NCBI GenBank assembly: GCA_001871755.1
Contig: MNXL01000129.1
Location: 1 to 21,412 of the forward strand
DNA length: 21,412 bases
Direction of reading: 5' to 3'
Origin: Anaerolineae bacterium CG2_30_64_16
GTDB taxonomy: Bacteria; Chloroflexota; Anaerolineae; CG2-30-64-16
Position numbers and translations under genes: made by a program. Positions within the stretch are counted from its first letter, which is position 1; every line of letters begins with the position of its first letter. This document shows, one piece after another, positions 6,428 through 12,785 of this stretch. Below the pieces are notes generated by a model, which made no database searches, was not told the DNA's origin, and saw only the letters and a program-made list of their open reading frames with translations.

Positions 6428-7595
6428 TCCCTCCGGGAGACACTGAGGGTGCAGCCGGGGCGCTGGGTCCAGAGGGCAGAGCCGGCAGGCCGGCCTGGAG
6501 TTGTTGCAGGCTGCTGCCGGCCTGGTCGAGTTGTCCCTCGGCCAGTTGCCGGGTAAGCTGGTCGATGCGGTCAGCCGTGCTCTGCATCTGGGGTCCGCCC
6601 CGGACTTTGAGGCCGGCCGAGGCGTTGACGCCTGCCTGTGCAATGGCGTTCAGTTCATTGGAGCTGATGACGCCGTCACCCAACGCCGTCTGCACCGCGT
6701 TCGCGTAGTCCCAGGCGCCCCGCAGGGCCTCTGCCTGACTGCCGGCAATCTCGGTGGGCTGAAAGTTCGCCAGGATATCCGTGACCGCCGCGCTGGCCTG
6801 TTCCTGCGCCTGGCCGCGCTGTGGTAGTTCTGCCACCACGGTTTCCTGCCAGACCTGTGCCTGCTGATGGATCTCATCCGCAGCCGCGTTGACAGAGGCA
6901 GCGGCAGCCTCCAACTGGGCGACACTTTCTTCGGCCAGGGCCAGCCCCTGCTCGAGGGTGGCGTTGATCGCCTGGAGCGAGTCATCGATGGCCGCGGTGT
7001 TCTCGGCCAGTTGCGCCAGATCCTGCTCCATGGCCGTGAGCACAGCCAGGTACTCGTCCGCAGTCTCGCTGTATTGTCCCTGGTACGCGTCGATGATCGC
7101 CTGGGCCTGGGCGATGCTCTCCTCGCTCAGTTGCACGTAGACCTGGATGTCCTGGGCCTCGGCGCTGCTCACATCGCCGTCGTCGGTGGCGGTGTCGGTG
7201 GCCGCGGCCGCCTGCTGCGACGCGGCGACCGCTTCATCGACGGCGTCGTCGATCAGCGCGGCCAGTTCCTCCTCTGTCATGGTGACGTATTGTTCGGTGT
7301 AAATCACGACCGCCGTCGGTGTGGCTGCCGGTATCGGTGTGGCCGCGGGTTCAGGGGTGACGGCGGAAGGTGAAGCGGCCTGAGCCGTGGCCGCCACTGC
7401 GGCGTCGATAGTGGCCTGCATGGCAGTGGCGGTTGCTGCCGAGGCAGTAGCCGTGGCCGCTATTGCGGCCGCTATTGCGGCGTCCACCGTGGCCTGCACG
7501 TCTACCCGCGCGTCGATAGGCGCCCGCTGGCCGCCGCAGGCCGTGAGCGAGAAGAGGCACATCAATATCAGGCCGAAGGCAATGGTGCGGTTCAT
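6408..7595 (-). CDS. Ala-rich coiled-coil lipoprotein
   Basis: A 395-residue lipoprotein. The start MNRTIAFGLILMCLFSLTAC ends in a lipobox (LTAC), so Cys20 should be lipidated and the protein anchored on the outer face of the membrane. AAGGAG lies 6 nt upstream of the ATG at 7595, which rules out the longer frame to 7661. Residues about 30-95 are an Ala/Thr run (ATATASAATATAMQATIDAA) leading to a Pro-rich stretch (PEPAATPIPAATPTA). From about residue 150 to 370 it is a long Ala/Gln/Glu heptad-like coiled coil (QLEAAAASVNAAADEIHQQA). No enzyme motif is seen. It may be a structural or spacer protein. The last five residues are encoded by an inverted repeat, so the original C-terminus may have been replaced. 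The family is unknown to me. Confidence 0.8.
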   Translation of the reverse strand: MNRTIAFGLILMCLFSLTACGGQRAPIDARVDVQATVDAAIAAAIAATATASAATATAMQATIDAAVAATAQAASPSAVTPEPAATPIPAATPTAVVIYTEQYVTMTEEELAALIDDAVDEAVAASQQAAAATDTATDDGDVSSAEAQDIQVYVQLSEESIAQAQAIIDAYQGQYSETADEYLAVLTAMEQDLAQLAENTAAIDDSLQAINATLEQGLALAEESVAQLEAAAASVNAAADEIHQQAQVWQETVVAELPQRGQAQEQASAAVTDILANFQPTEIAGSQAEALRGAWDYANAVQTALGDGVISSNELNAIAQAGVNASAGLKVRGGPQMQSTADRIDQLTRQLAEGQLDQAGSSLQQLQAGLPALPSGPSAPAAPSVSPGGRLRTEN

Positions 7596-7762
7596 GAAAA
7601 TCTCCTTGATCGATGGGTGGAATCGGATTGTTGCTCTCATGATAACACACTCTGCCGCCACCTTCAGCCCCCAGAAGTAGGGTTTTCTCCCCCAACTTTC
7701 GTAGGGACTCCAGGCATCAGACCTTGATCAGATAGGTCACATCTGGACGCGCAAGAAAGGCG

Positions 7763-7791
7763 TTGACAAACGCCCGTGGTTGCTGTATGCT
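7763..7791 (+). promoter_or_regulatory. Promoter of the TPR-like gene
   Basis: TTGACA (7763-7768), a 17-bp spacer and TATGCT (7786-7791). A ribosome site GGAGGT (7832-7837) precedes the ATG at 7841. The expected 5' leader is about 43 nt. A second TTGACA near 7817 has no matching -10 box before the gene. Confidence 0.7.
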
Positions 7792-7840
7792 ACCGGTTGT
7801 TCGTGCGGCCAGTAGTTGACACTCGTGACGTGGAGGTAGA

Positions 7841-8446
7841 ATGTTCCAATTTCCAAAAGAACCAAGAAAAATCAAAGAGCGGATCAGCCGGTATGAACGA
7901 GAGCTGCGCAAAGAATACAAGAAGTTTGGTTTCATTAGCGATGGCTACGGAAAACGATATCTACTCGGGCCACTTTATCTGATTCTGGGCGACCTGCCGA
8001 GGGCCATCAGATCCTTTGAGTGGTTTGAGCATACGTTCCCTGGTGATATTGGCGAACCGTTTCACTGTTTGTGCTGGACTTTGGCCCTGTACCGTTCAGG
8101 GAACATGACGGGGGCGTCCCTCAAACTACGCCAGACCATGCTATCCAACCTGTATTTGATCCCGCATCTACTTGGTTTGGCGCAAGATAAGCTCAACATC
8201 TGGCATGGCTCGAATTTGGCCGAGAAGGATTATCTTCAATACACGCCGCCTGAGATCTGGGCGTTGTGGGATGAGCCGGCTTTGCGTTGGGCCAAAGAGA
8301 CATATGAAAGCCCGGAGTTTTGTCGGATCCGTGCCCGGTACATCGAGATCTACGAACAACTCGGATCTGAACCGCCGGGTCCTAAACGCAGTCAACTGGT
8401 TAGCGAAGCCTTTGGGCTCGCAACCATGGGCAAGGATCAGCGATAG
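7841..8446 (+). CDS. TPR-like protein of unknown function
   Basis: A 201-residue soluble protein, start MFQFPKEPRKIKERISRYER. Residues about 40-115 look like tetratricopeptide-type helical pairs (YLLGPLYLILGDLPRAIRSF, then CLCWTLALYRSGNMTGASL). The second half holds NIWHGSNLAEKDYLQYTPPE and ALRWAKETYESPEF before a basic end. I recall similar stand-alone proteins annotated only as TPR proteins; no function is known to me. It has its own good promoter and a GGAGGT ribosome site. Its codon use is clearly less GC-biased than its neighbours' (many A/T third positions, for example at 7850-7980), which hints at later acquisition or lower expression. It is followed by the remnant of a secreted protein gene, not by an operon partner. 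Confidence 0.75.
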   Translation: MFQFPKEPRKIKERISRYERELRKEYKKFGFISDGYGKRYLLGPLYLILGDLPRAIRSFEWFEHTFPGDIGEPFHCLCWTLALYRSGNMTGASLKLRQTMLSNLYLIPHLLGLAQDKLNIWHGSNLAEKDYLQYTPPEIWALWDEPALRWAKETYESPEFCRIRARYIEIYEQLGSEPPGPKRSQLVSEAFGLATMGKDQR

Positions 8447-8610
8447 GCCAGGGTGCGCCGATGCTTCGGCATATTCGCCGGCAGCGCGAGGCGGTCCGGG
8501 CGAGCGTTCAGCCCATGCCCACGGCGACAAAACCAACCGATTGACTGCCAGGTCGCCGTCGGTCCATTGATGATGAGATCCGCAGGGCAACTGCCAATGA
8601 ATGCCGGGGG

Positions 8611-8780
8611 AATCAGCGGATGGATGCTGACGACTCCGGCGGCGCGCCCGATCCGAGCGTGGCCCCGATGGGCGCCTACGCCGCCAATCCAGTGACGGTG
8701 ACCGCGGGCGGCGCGATCACCTGCGCGATCCGTGGCGCAACGTCTACCTGCCCCTAAGCCTGAATCGGCTATCTCCCTGA
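8611..8780 (+). pseudogene. Decayed 3' end of a secreted beta-helix protein
   Basis: One frame reads MDADDSGGAPDPSVAPMGAY then AANPVTVTAGG, which resembles the closing turn of beta-helix surface proteins (compare RPRDARPDIGAYEY in the large protein at 21214-21255). It stops soon after. A second frame continues LRDPWRNVYLPLSLNRLSP and stops at 8778-8780. Read together, a frameshift separates the closing turn from a VYLPL tail. Its end overlaps the stop end of the glycosyltransferase gene by about 12 nt (convergent). The segment 8447-8610 shows no intact gene and may be further decayed sequence. Confidence 0.5.
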
Positions 8781-9779
8781 GCGGGACGCGGCCCAGTGGA
8801 TCTGCTGATCTGTCCAGTGCCGCAGACGCCAAGCCCACCCGGCCGGATAGCCAAGCATCTTGGCCACGTCGCCCACCACACGAAGGGCCGGGATCAGCGT
8901 GATGGCGCGCAGCCGGTCGACCGGGGAGAGCGCGGGCAGGTGGCCGCACAGCCGGCGGAAAGGGGTGCGGCAATAGGCGAGCACGCCACCGGCCAATCCC
9001 AGCAGCCAAAACGGGCTGACCGTGACGCTCAAGATCAGCAGGGCAGGCAGGCCAACGAGGTACGTGGCATACCGGATCGCGTGGCGCTTTCGCCAGAGAT
9101 CGGCCTTGCCATCGCCGCGGGCGTAGCGATAGTACTGCTTGAAATAGGCGCGCAGGGAACCCCGCGGCCGAAAGTGGGCCACTGCGTCCGGCGCCCACGC
9201 AAAAGGCCCGGTCGCGTCTCGCAGCCGGAGATCGAAGATCAGGTCCTCGCAGTAGTCCAGCCACTCCGGGTAGCCCCCCGCGGCCGCCCAGGCTTCCTTG
9301 CGAAATGCCACCGACCGGCTGGAAGGCAGAAAGGTTCTCGGGATCACGTCCTCCACGGCCGGCAACACGGTTGCGCCCATCGCGATCTCGAATGGGGTTT
9401 GGGGGGCAGGGACGAAGAAGCCGGCGACGGATTGCGGATTTGCCGGTATGTCGATTTGCCCTCGTTCCAACGGCGCGACCAGTGCGGCGAGCCAGCCCGG
9501 CTCCAGCCACACCCCCGCGTCGGTGGACGCGATCACGTCGCCGGTGGCAGCCTGGATGGCCGCGTTACGGCCGCGGGAGATGTTGGCGCCCGGCTCGACC
9601 AGCACGCGCAACGGCAGCCGGTCCGCGTACGACTCGATCACCACGACGGTGTTGTCTCGCGAACCGCCGTCTACAATCACGACCTCGTCCGGGTGTCGGG
9701 TTTGCGCCACCAGGCTGTCCAGCAGCCGGCGGATCGCTTCGCCTTCGTTGAGCACGGTACAGATAACGCTGACACGCAA
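8769..9779 (-). CDS. Glycosyltransferase family 2 (GT-A fold)
   Basis: An enzyme of about 336 residues that transfers a sugar from a nucleotide-sugar donor, probably for envelope polysaccharide or glycolipid. It opens with RVSVICTVLNEGEAIRRLLD, then DEVVIVDGGSRDNT (nucleotide binding), DVIASTDAGVWLEPGWL in the position of the DxD motif, and GGYPEWLDYCEDLIFDLRL with the catalytic-base type Glu-Asp. Two to three hydrophobic segments follow (about 235-285: YLVGLPALLILSVTVSPFWL), so it is membrane-associated. I place the start at TTG 9779 because AGGAG lies 9 nt upstream and homology-like sequence begins there; the frame is open to an ATG at 9926, but that extension looks non-coding. Acceptor unknown. 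Confidence 0.85.
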   Translation of the reverse strand: MRVSVICTVLNEGEAIRRLLDSLVAQTRHPDEVVIVDGGSRDNTVVVIESYADRLPLRVLVEPGANISRGRNAAIQAATGDVIASTDAGVWLEPGWLAALVAPLERGQIDIPANPQSVAGFFVPAPQTPFEIAMGATVLPAVEDVIPRTFLPSSRSVAFRKEAWAAAGGYPEWLDYCEDLIFDLRLRDATGPFAWAPDAVAHFRPRGSLRAYFKQYYRYARGDGKADLWRKRHAIRYATYLVGLPALLILSVTVSPFWLLGLAGGVLAYCRTPFRRLCGHLPALSPVDRLRAITLIPALRVVGDVAKMLGYPAGWAWRLRHWTDQQIHWAASRSGR

Positions 9780-9941
9780 TGGGGCCGTCTCCTGTGGAAT
9801 CCTCTCAATAATCGCTGTGGGTGGAAGACACACAAACTCGAAACTACCGCCATTATAAGCGACAACGGGCGAAAGGCTGAAGAACGCGCTGGCCGCATTA
9901 CCAGCAGATCGGCATCCCGTCACCATTCGCCCATTCGCTGA

Positions 9942-9997
9942 CCCTTCGACTACGCTTCGCGAACAACGCTCAGCTCCGCTCAGGACATGTTCGCTGA
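9942..9997 (-). repeat. 56-bp dispersed repeat, inverted copy
   Basis: The exact reverse complement of the unit found twice at 12205-12316. On the minus strand it begins TCAGCGAACATGTCCTGAG and ends GTAGTCGAAGGG, with GCGAACA/TGTTCGC arms able to form a hairpin. It lies 4 nt beyond the cysE stop codon. Confidence 0.9.
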
Positions 9998-10001
9998 CTC
10001 A

Positions 10002-10703
10002 TCAAATATGACTCCCCCCGCTCGCCACCCATGCATCGGCGGTCTGGCCGTCGTCCTCCAGGTGCAGCCCGTGAATCGTGTGCTCCATCGCGAGCAGCCG
10101 GGCGCCCAGGTTGCGGAGCATGTCCATGGTCGGATCGGGCAGCCGGTCGTGCTGGAGATCCTCCCGGTTCGGCTCGATGACGCGCTGGCCGTTCAGCACC
10201 TTGAACCGGCCCGGCACACCCACCACCACCGATTTCGGCGGGACGTCTTTGACTACCACTGAGTTGGCGCCGACGCGGCTGTGCGCGCCGATGGTGATCG
10301 GCCCGAGAATCTGCGCGCCAGCGCCCACCACCACATGATCTTCCAGCGTCGGGTGCCGTTTGACCCTGGCCCAACTGACTCCGCCCAGGGTGACGTTGTG
10401 GTACAGGGTGACATCGGCGCCGATCTCGGCCGTCTCGCCGATCACCGTGCCCATGCCGTGGTCGATGAACAGGCCCGGCCCGATCTGCGCACCCGGGTGG
10501 ATCTCGATGCCGGTAAACCAACGCGAGAAATGGCTCACCGCCCGGCCGAGCAGGAAGAAGCCATTGCGCCACAGCAGGTGTGCCAGCCGGTGCAGCCAGA
10601 CCGCGTGCAGCCCCGGGTACAGCAGCAACACCTCGGCCACACTGCGCGCAGCCGGATCGCGCTCGAAAACGGCCCGCAGATCACGCCGCAATGTCTCGAA
10701 CAT
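10002..10703 (-). CDS. cysE: Serine O-acetyltransferase
   Basis: Acetylates serine with acetyl-CoA to O-acetylserine, the step before cysteine synthase. The 233-residue protein has the N-terminal helical part (MFETLRRDLRAVFERDPAAR) and a left-handed beta-helix of hexapeptide repeats from about residue 65 (IEIHPGAQIGPGLFIDHGMG, then TVIGETAEIGADVTLYHNVT). His in DHGMG and in YHNV are the usual catalytic residues. The tail ends SGGSHI with a C-terminal Ile, the residue CysE inserts into the CysK active site in the cysteine synthase complex. The start at 10703 is set by GGAGG about 8 nt upstream; the frame extends to 10787 only through repeat DNA. It lies 151 nt downstream of cysK on the same strand, with a repeat array between. 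Confidence 0.95.
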   Translation of the reverse strand: MFETLRRDLRAVFERDPAARSVAEVLLLYPGLHAVWLHRLAHLLWRNGFFLLGRAVSHFSRWFTGIEIHPGAQIGPGLFIDHGMGTVIGETAEIGADVTLYHNVTLGGVSWARVKRHPTLEDHVVVGAGAQILGPITIGAHSRVGANSVVVKDVPPKSVVVGVPGRFKVLNGQRVIEPNREDLQHDRLPDPTMDMLRNLGARLLAMEHTIHGLHLEDDGQTADAWVASGGSHI

Positions 10704-10737
10704 CTTTCGACCTCCTCGGGCGGGGGGAGTGTGCTGG

Positions 10738-10848
10738 CGGATTGGTAGATTGGTACATTGGTACATTGGTACATTGGGAGATGGCATCGCCCTCCAGGCC
10801 CAATTTACCAGTCTACCAATTTACCAATCTACCAATCTACCCGTCTAG
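10738..10848. repeat. ATTGGTA/TACCAAT array in two orientations
   Basis: The left part repeats ATTGGTAC/ATTGGTAG (10740-10778). The right part repeats TACCAATT/TACCAATC (10800-10846), which is the reverse complement of the same words. The two halves can fold into a long imperfect hairpin between cysK and cysE. The gap 10704-10854 contains nothing else. Confidence 0.8.
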
Positions 10849-10854
10849 CAACGC

Positions 10855-11790
10855 CTACGCTCCCAATTCCGCAAACAGCGCCGTGCTGAGGTAGCGCTCG
10901 CCATAGTCCGGCGCGATCGCCACAATGCGCTTGCCCGCGTTCTCGGGGCGCTGCGCCAACTGGACGGCTGCGTGGATCGCCGCGCCCGCGCTGATCCCGA
11001 CCAGGATGCCATCTTCCCGGGGCACGCGGCGGGCCATGGCGAACGCCTCGTCGTTGGTCACCCGAACGACCTCGTCGATCAGGTCGGTATCCAGGACGGC
11101 CGGCACGAACCCCGCGCCGATGCCCTGGATCTTGTGTGGGCCGGGTTTTCCGCCGGACAGCACGGGCGAATCGGCCGGCTCCACCGCGACGACCTTCAGT
11201 TCGGGCAGCCGTTCCTTGAGCATCGCCCCTGCGCCGGTCAGCGTGCCACCCGTGCCAACGCCGGAGACGAAGATATCCAGGCGGCCAGCGGTGTCGCGCC
11301 AGATCTCCTCGCCGGTGGTGCTGCGATGGATCGCCGGGTTGGCCGGGTTCTCGAATTGCTGCGGGATGAAGTAGCGCGGGTCCTGGGCGGCCATCTCGGT
11401 CGCGGTCTGGATCGCGCCCTGCATGCCCTGGCTGCCGGGGGTCAGGATCAGCTCGGCGCCATAGGCGCGCAACAGCTTGCGCCGCTCGATGCTCATGGTG
11501 TCCGGCATAGTCAGGGTGCAGCGGTAGCCTTTGGCCGCCGCGACCATGGCCAGCCCGATGCCGGTGTTGCCGCTGGTAGGTTCCAGGATGATGGTGTCGG
11601 GGCCAATGCGGCCCGCGGCTTCGGCGGCCGCGATCATGCTGAGGGCGATGCGGTCCTTGACGCTGCCGCTGGGATTCTGGAACTCCAGCTTGACCAGGAC
11701 TTCCGCGGCCGCGCCGGCGGTGACCCCGTGCAGCCGGACCAGCGGAGTGTTGCCGATCAAGTCTGTGATGCTGTTTGCGATATGCGACAT
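10855..11790 (-). CDS. cysK: Cysteine synthase A (O-acetylserine sulfhydrylase)
   Basis: PLP enzyme that makes cysteine from O-acetylserine and sulfide. The 311-residue protein has normal family length. ITDLIGNTPLVRLHGV opens the fold, the PLP lysine is Lys45 in NPSGSVKDRIALS, the substrate loop TSGNTGIGLA is at about 72-81, and the phosphate-binding GVGTGGTLTGAG is present. The start at 11790 has AAGGAG upstream; the longer frame to 11877 is leader RNA. It is followed by cysE, so one message can supply both subunits of the cysteine synthase complex. The leader (about 370 nt) carries a promoter, structured RNA and overlapping terminator/antiterminator hairpins, so expression is probably controlled by premature termination. 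Confidence 0.96.
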   Translation of the reverse strand: MSHIANSITDLIGNTPLVRLHGVTAGAAAEVLVKLEFQNPSGSVKDRIALSMIAAAEAAGRIGPDTIILEPTSGNTGIGLAMVAAAKGYRCTLTMPDTMSIERRKLLRAYGAELILTPGSQGMQGAIQTATEMAAQDPRYFIPQQFENPANPAIHRSTTGEEIWRDTAGRLDIFVSGVGTGGTLTGAGAMLKERLPELKVVAVEPADSPVLSGGKPGPHKIQGIGAGFVPAVLDTDLIDEVVRVTNDEAFAMARRVPREDGILVGISAGAAIHAAVQLAQRPENAGKRIVAIAPDYGERYLSTALFAELGA

Positions 11791-11854
11791 GGAAAGAGCT
11801 CCTTTCTGTGTGACGTGACGAGTAACGAGTAAATCGTGTTGTGGGCTGGCAGAC

Positions 11855-11875
11855 AAAAAAAGACCCATCCGGGTC
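11855..11875 (-). terminator. Intrinsic terminator in the cysK leader
   Basis: On the minus strand GACCC, loop GGAT and GGGTC are followed by seven Ts (11861-11855). It lies about 65 nt before the cysK start, where it can only act as an attenuator. Its 5' arm is shared with the antiterminator hairpin. Confidence 0.8.
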
Positions 11876-11885
11876 AAGCTGACCC
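11871..11885 (-). promoter_or_regulatory. Antiterminator hairpin
   Basis: GGGTCA, loop GCT and TGACCC form a perfect 6-bp hairpin that uses the same GACCC as the 5' arm of the terminator. Only one of the two can form, which is the hallmark of transcription attenuation. Confidence 0.65.
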
Positions 11886-11892
11886 TGCGATG

Positions 11893-12003
11893 AGCCTTTG
11901 CTGGATACTGGATGCTGGCTGCTGGCTGCTGGATACTGGAGAGGTTTGCCAGCCTTCCAGCTTCCAGCTTCTAGCTTCTAGCTTCTAGCTTCCAGTTTCT
12001 AGT
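11893..12003. repeat. CTGGATA/GCTGGCT and CTTCTAG/CTTCCAG word array
   Basis: Words based on TGCTGG, TACTGGA and GGCTGC (11896-11941) face words based on CTTCCAG and CTTCTAG (11953-12001). The two halves are partly complementary and could form a hairpin inside the cysK leader. Confidence 0.75.
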
Positions 12004-12166
12004 TTGCATACCCGGAATAGACGCGACCCATCGCTGTGTGCTGATGACAGCGGGCAGTGGTTGGCGCCGTGCCAACTCACGCCCGCTCCAGACACGAGCA
12101 AGTGTGCCGGTTCACCTTCAGGGTATGCTGCAAGTTCATGGATTCGACAACCTCTGTGTGGCCGCT

Positions 12167-12195
12167 AGTGTAGCCGCTTATGGGACGCGTGTCAA
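12167..12195 (-). promoter_or_regulatory. Promoter of the cysK-cysE unit
   Basis: TTGACA (12195-12190), a 17-bp spacer and TACACT (12172-12167) on the minus strand. The predicted transcription start is near 12160. Confidence 0.7.
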
Positions 12196-12204
12196 ATCAG
12201 CGAG

Positions 12205-12316
12205 TCAGCGAACATGTCCTGAGCGGAGCTGAGCGTTGTTCGCGAAGCGTAGTCGAAGGGTCAGCGAACATGTCCTGAGCGGAGCTGAGCGTTGTTCGCG
12301 AAGCGTAGTCGAAGGG
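12205..12316 (+). repeat. Two tandem 56-bp dispersed repeats
   Basis: Units 12205-12260 and 12261-12316 are identical and equal to the reverse complement of 9942-9997. Each contains CCTGAGCGGAGCTGAGCG and ends GTAGTCGAAGGG. They lie just upstream of the cysK promoter. Confidence 0.95.
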
Positions 12317-12330
12317 TCAGCAAATGGGCT

Positions 12331-12375
12331 CCGCGGCAACCAACTAACCCACTGACCCACCAACTAACCCAACCC
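12331..12375. repeat. CAACTAACCC word array
   Basis: CAACTAACCC, ACTGACCCAC, CAACTAACCC and AACCCC follow one another. The array overlaps the 3' end of the JAMM gene and supplies its TAG stop (12364-12366). Confidence 0.7.
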
Positions 12376-12768
12376 CACTTCCTGTACCTGCCCATTGACG
12401 ATCCGGAACCCCCGCAGGCGGGACCGGCGGGGATCCGCCAGGCTGCAAATGATGTGCACGCTCTCCGGGTAGAACGCCTTCGCCACATCGGCCGGCGATG
12501 GCGTTTCGGGGCCGGCCGGGTGCGAATGGTAGATCGCCGCCAGGGTCAGCCCTTCATCCTCGAATGCGATCTGGCGGGCCAGTGTCTCCACGTCCAACTC
12601 ATACGCCACCCGCGGCGCCGGCGACACATTGCGCCCCCGGTAGAGCGCCACGCCGACGTCATGCCGGCCGGCGATGATGCCGCACACCTCTTCGGGATAA
12701 CCGGCGCGGGTGTGGGCGATGATCTCCGCAGCCATGCCGGGCGCCAGCGTGAAATGCTCCACTGTCAT
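12364..12768 (-). CDS. JAMM/MPN metallopeptidase (M67 family)
   Basis: A 134-residue zinc isopeptidase-type protein. The JAMM motif is complete: Glu in YPEEVCGII (about 26-27), His81-x-His83 in YHSHPAGPETPSPADV, Ser91 and Asp94. Small M67 proteins of this length process ubiquitin-like sulfur carriers; Mec of Mycobacterium tuberculosis releases cysteine from CysO-Cys. Here it lies upstream of cysK and cysE on the same strand, which supports a cysteine-related job, but no CysO/ThiS-like carrier or CysM is in the window. The start at 12768 has only AAGG next to it; the longer frame to 12813 is repeat sequence. The C-terminal VGLG and the stop are read from a repeat array. Family sure; pathway inferred. 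Confidence 0.88.
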   Translation of the reverse strand: MTVEHFTLAPGMAAEIIAHTRAGYPEEVCGIIAGRHDVGVALYRGRNVSPAPRVAYELDVETLARQIAFEDEGLTLAAIYHSHPAGPETPSPADVAKAFYPESVHIICSLADPRRSRLRGFRIVNGQVQEVGLG

Positions 12769-12785
12769 CCTTGGCGAGAAGCTGT

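Larger units (their letters stand above)
11791..12160 (-). promoter_or_regulatory. Structured cysK leader RNA, candidate attenuator or riboswitch
   Basis: Between the promoter and cysK lies about 370 nt without a gene. From 5' to 3' it contains a domain closed by perfectly complementary 8-mers GCATACCC (12128-12121) and GGGTATGC (12013-12006). Inside it are a strong hairpin (12087-12049; AGCGGGC/GCCCGCT and GTTGGC/GCCAAC stems), a possible 6-bp CGCTGT/ACAGCG hairpin and a GCGA/TCGC hairpin. Then come a repeat array (12003-11893) and the terminator pair. I could not match it to T-box, SAM, cobalamin, TPP or FMN consensus motifs by eye. Confidence 0.55.

Noticed and set aside
8796..9941. 381-codon plus-strand frame opposite the GT2 gene
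   Set aside because: Antisense shadow; the minus strand encodes a GT2 enzyme with all motifs.
11791..12160. T-box, SAM, cobalamin, TPP or FMN riboswitch in the cysK leader
   Set aside because: The conserved strings of these classes are not visible; only the general attenuator layout is supported.
12129..12165. tRNA-like or tmRNA-like words (GGTTGTCGAATCC on the minus strand, GGATTCGAC on the plus strand)
   Set aside because: No cloverleaf, no acceptor pairing and no matching 3' end could be found.
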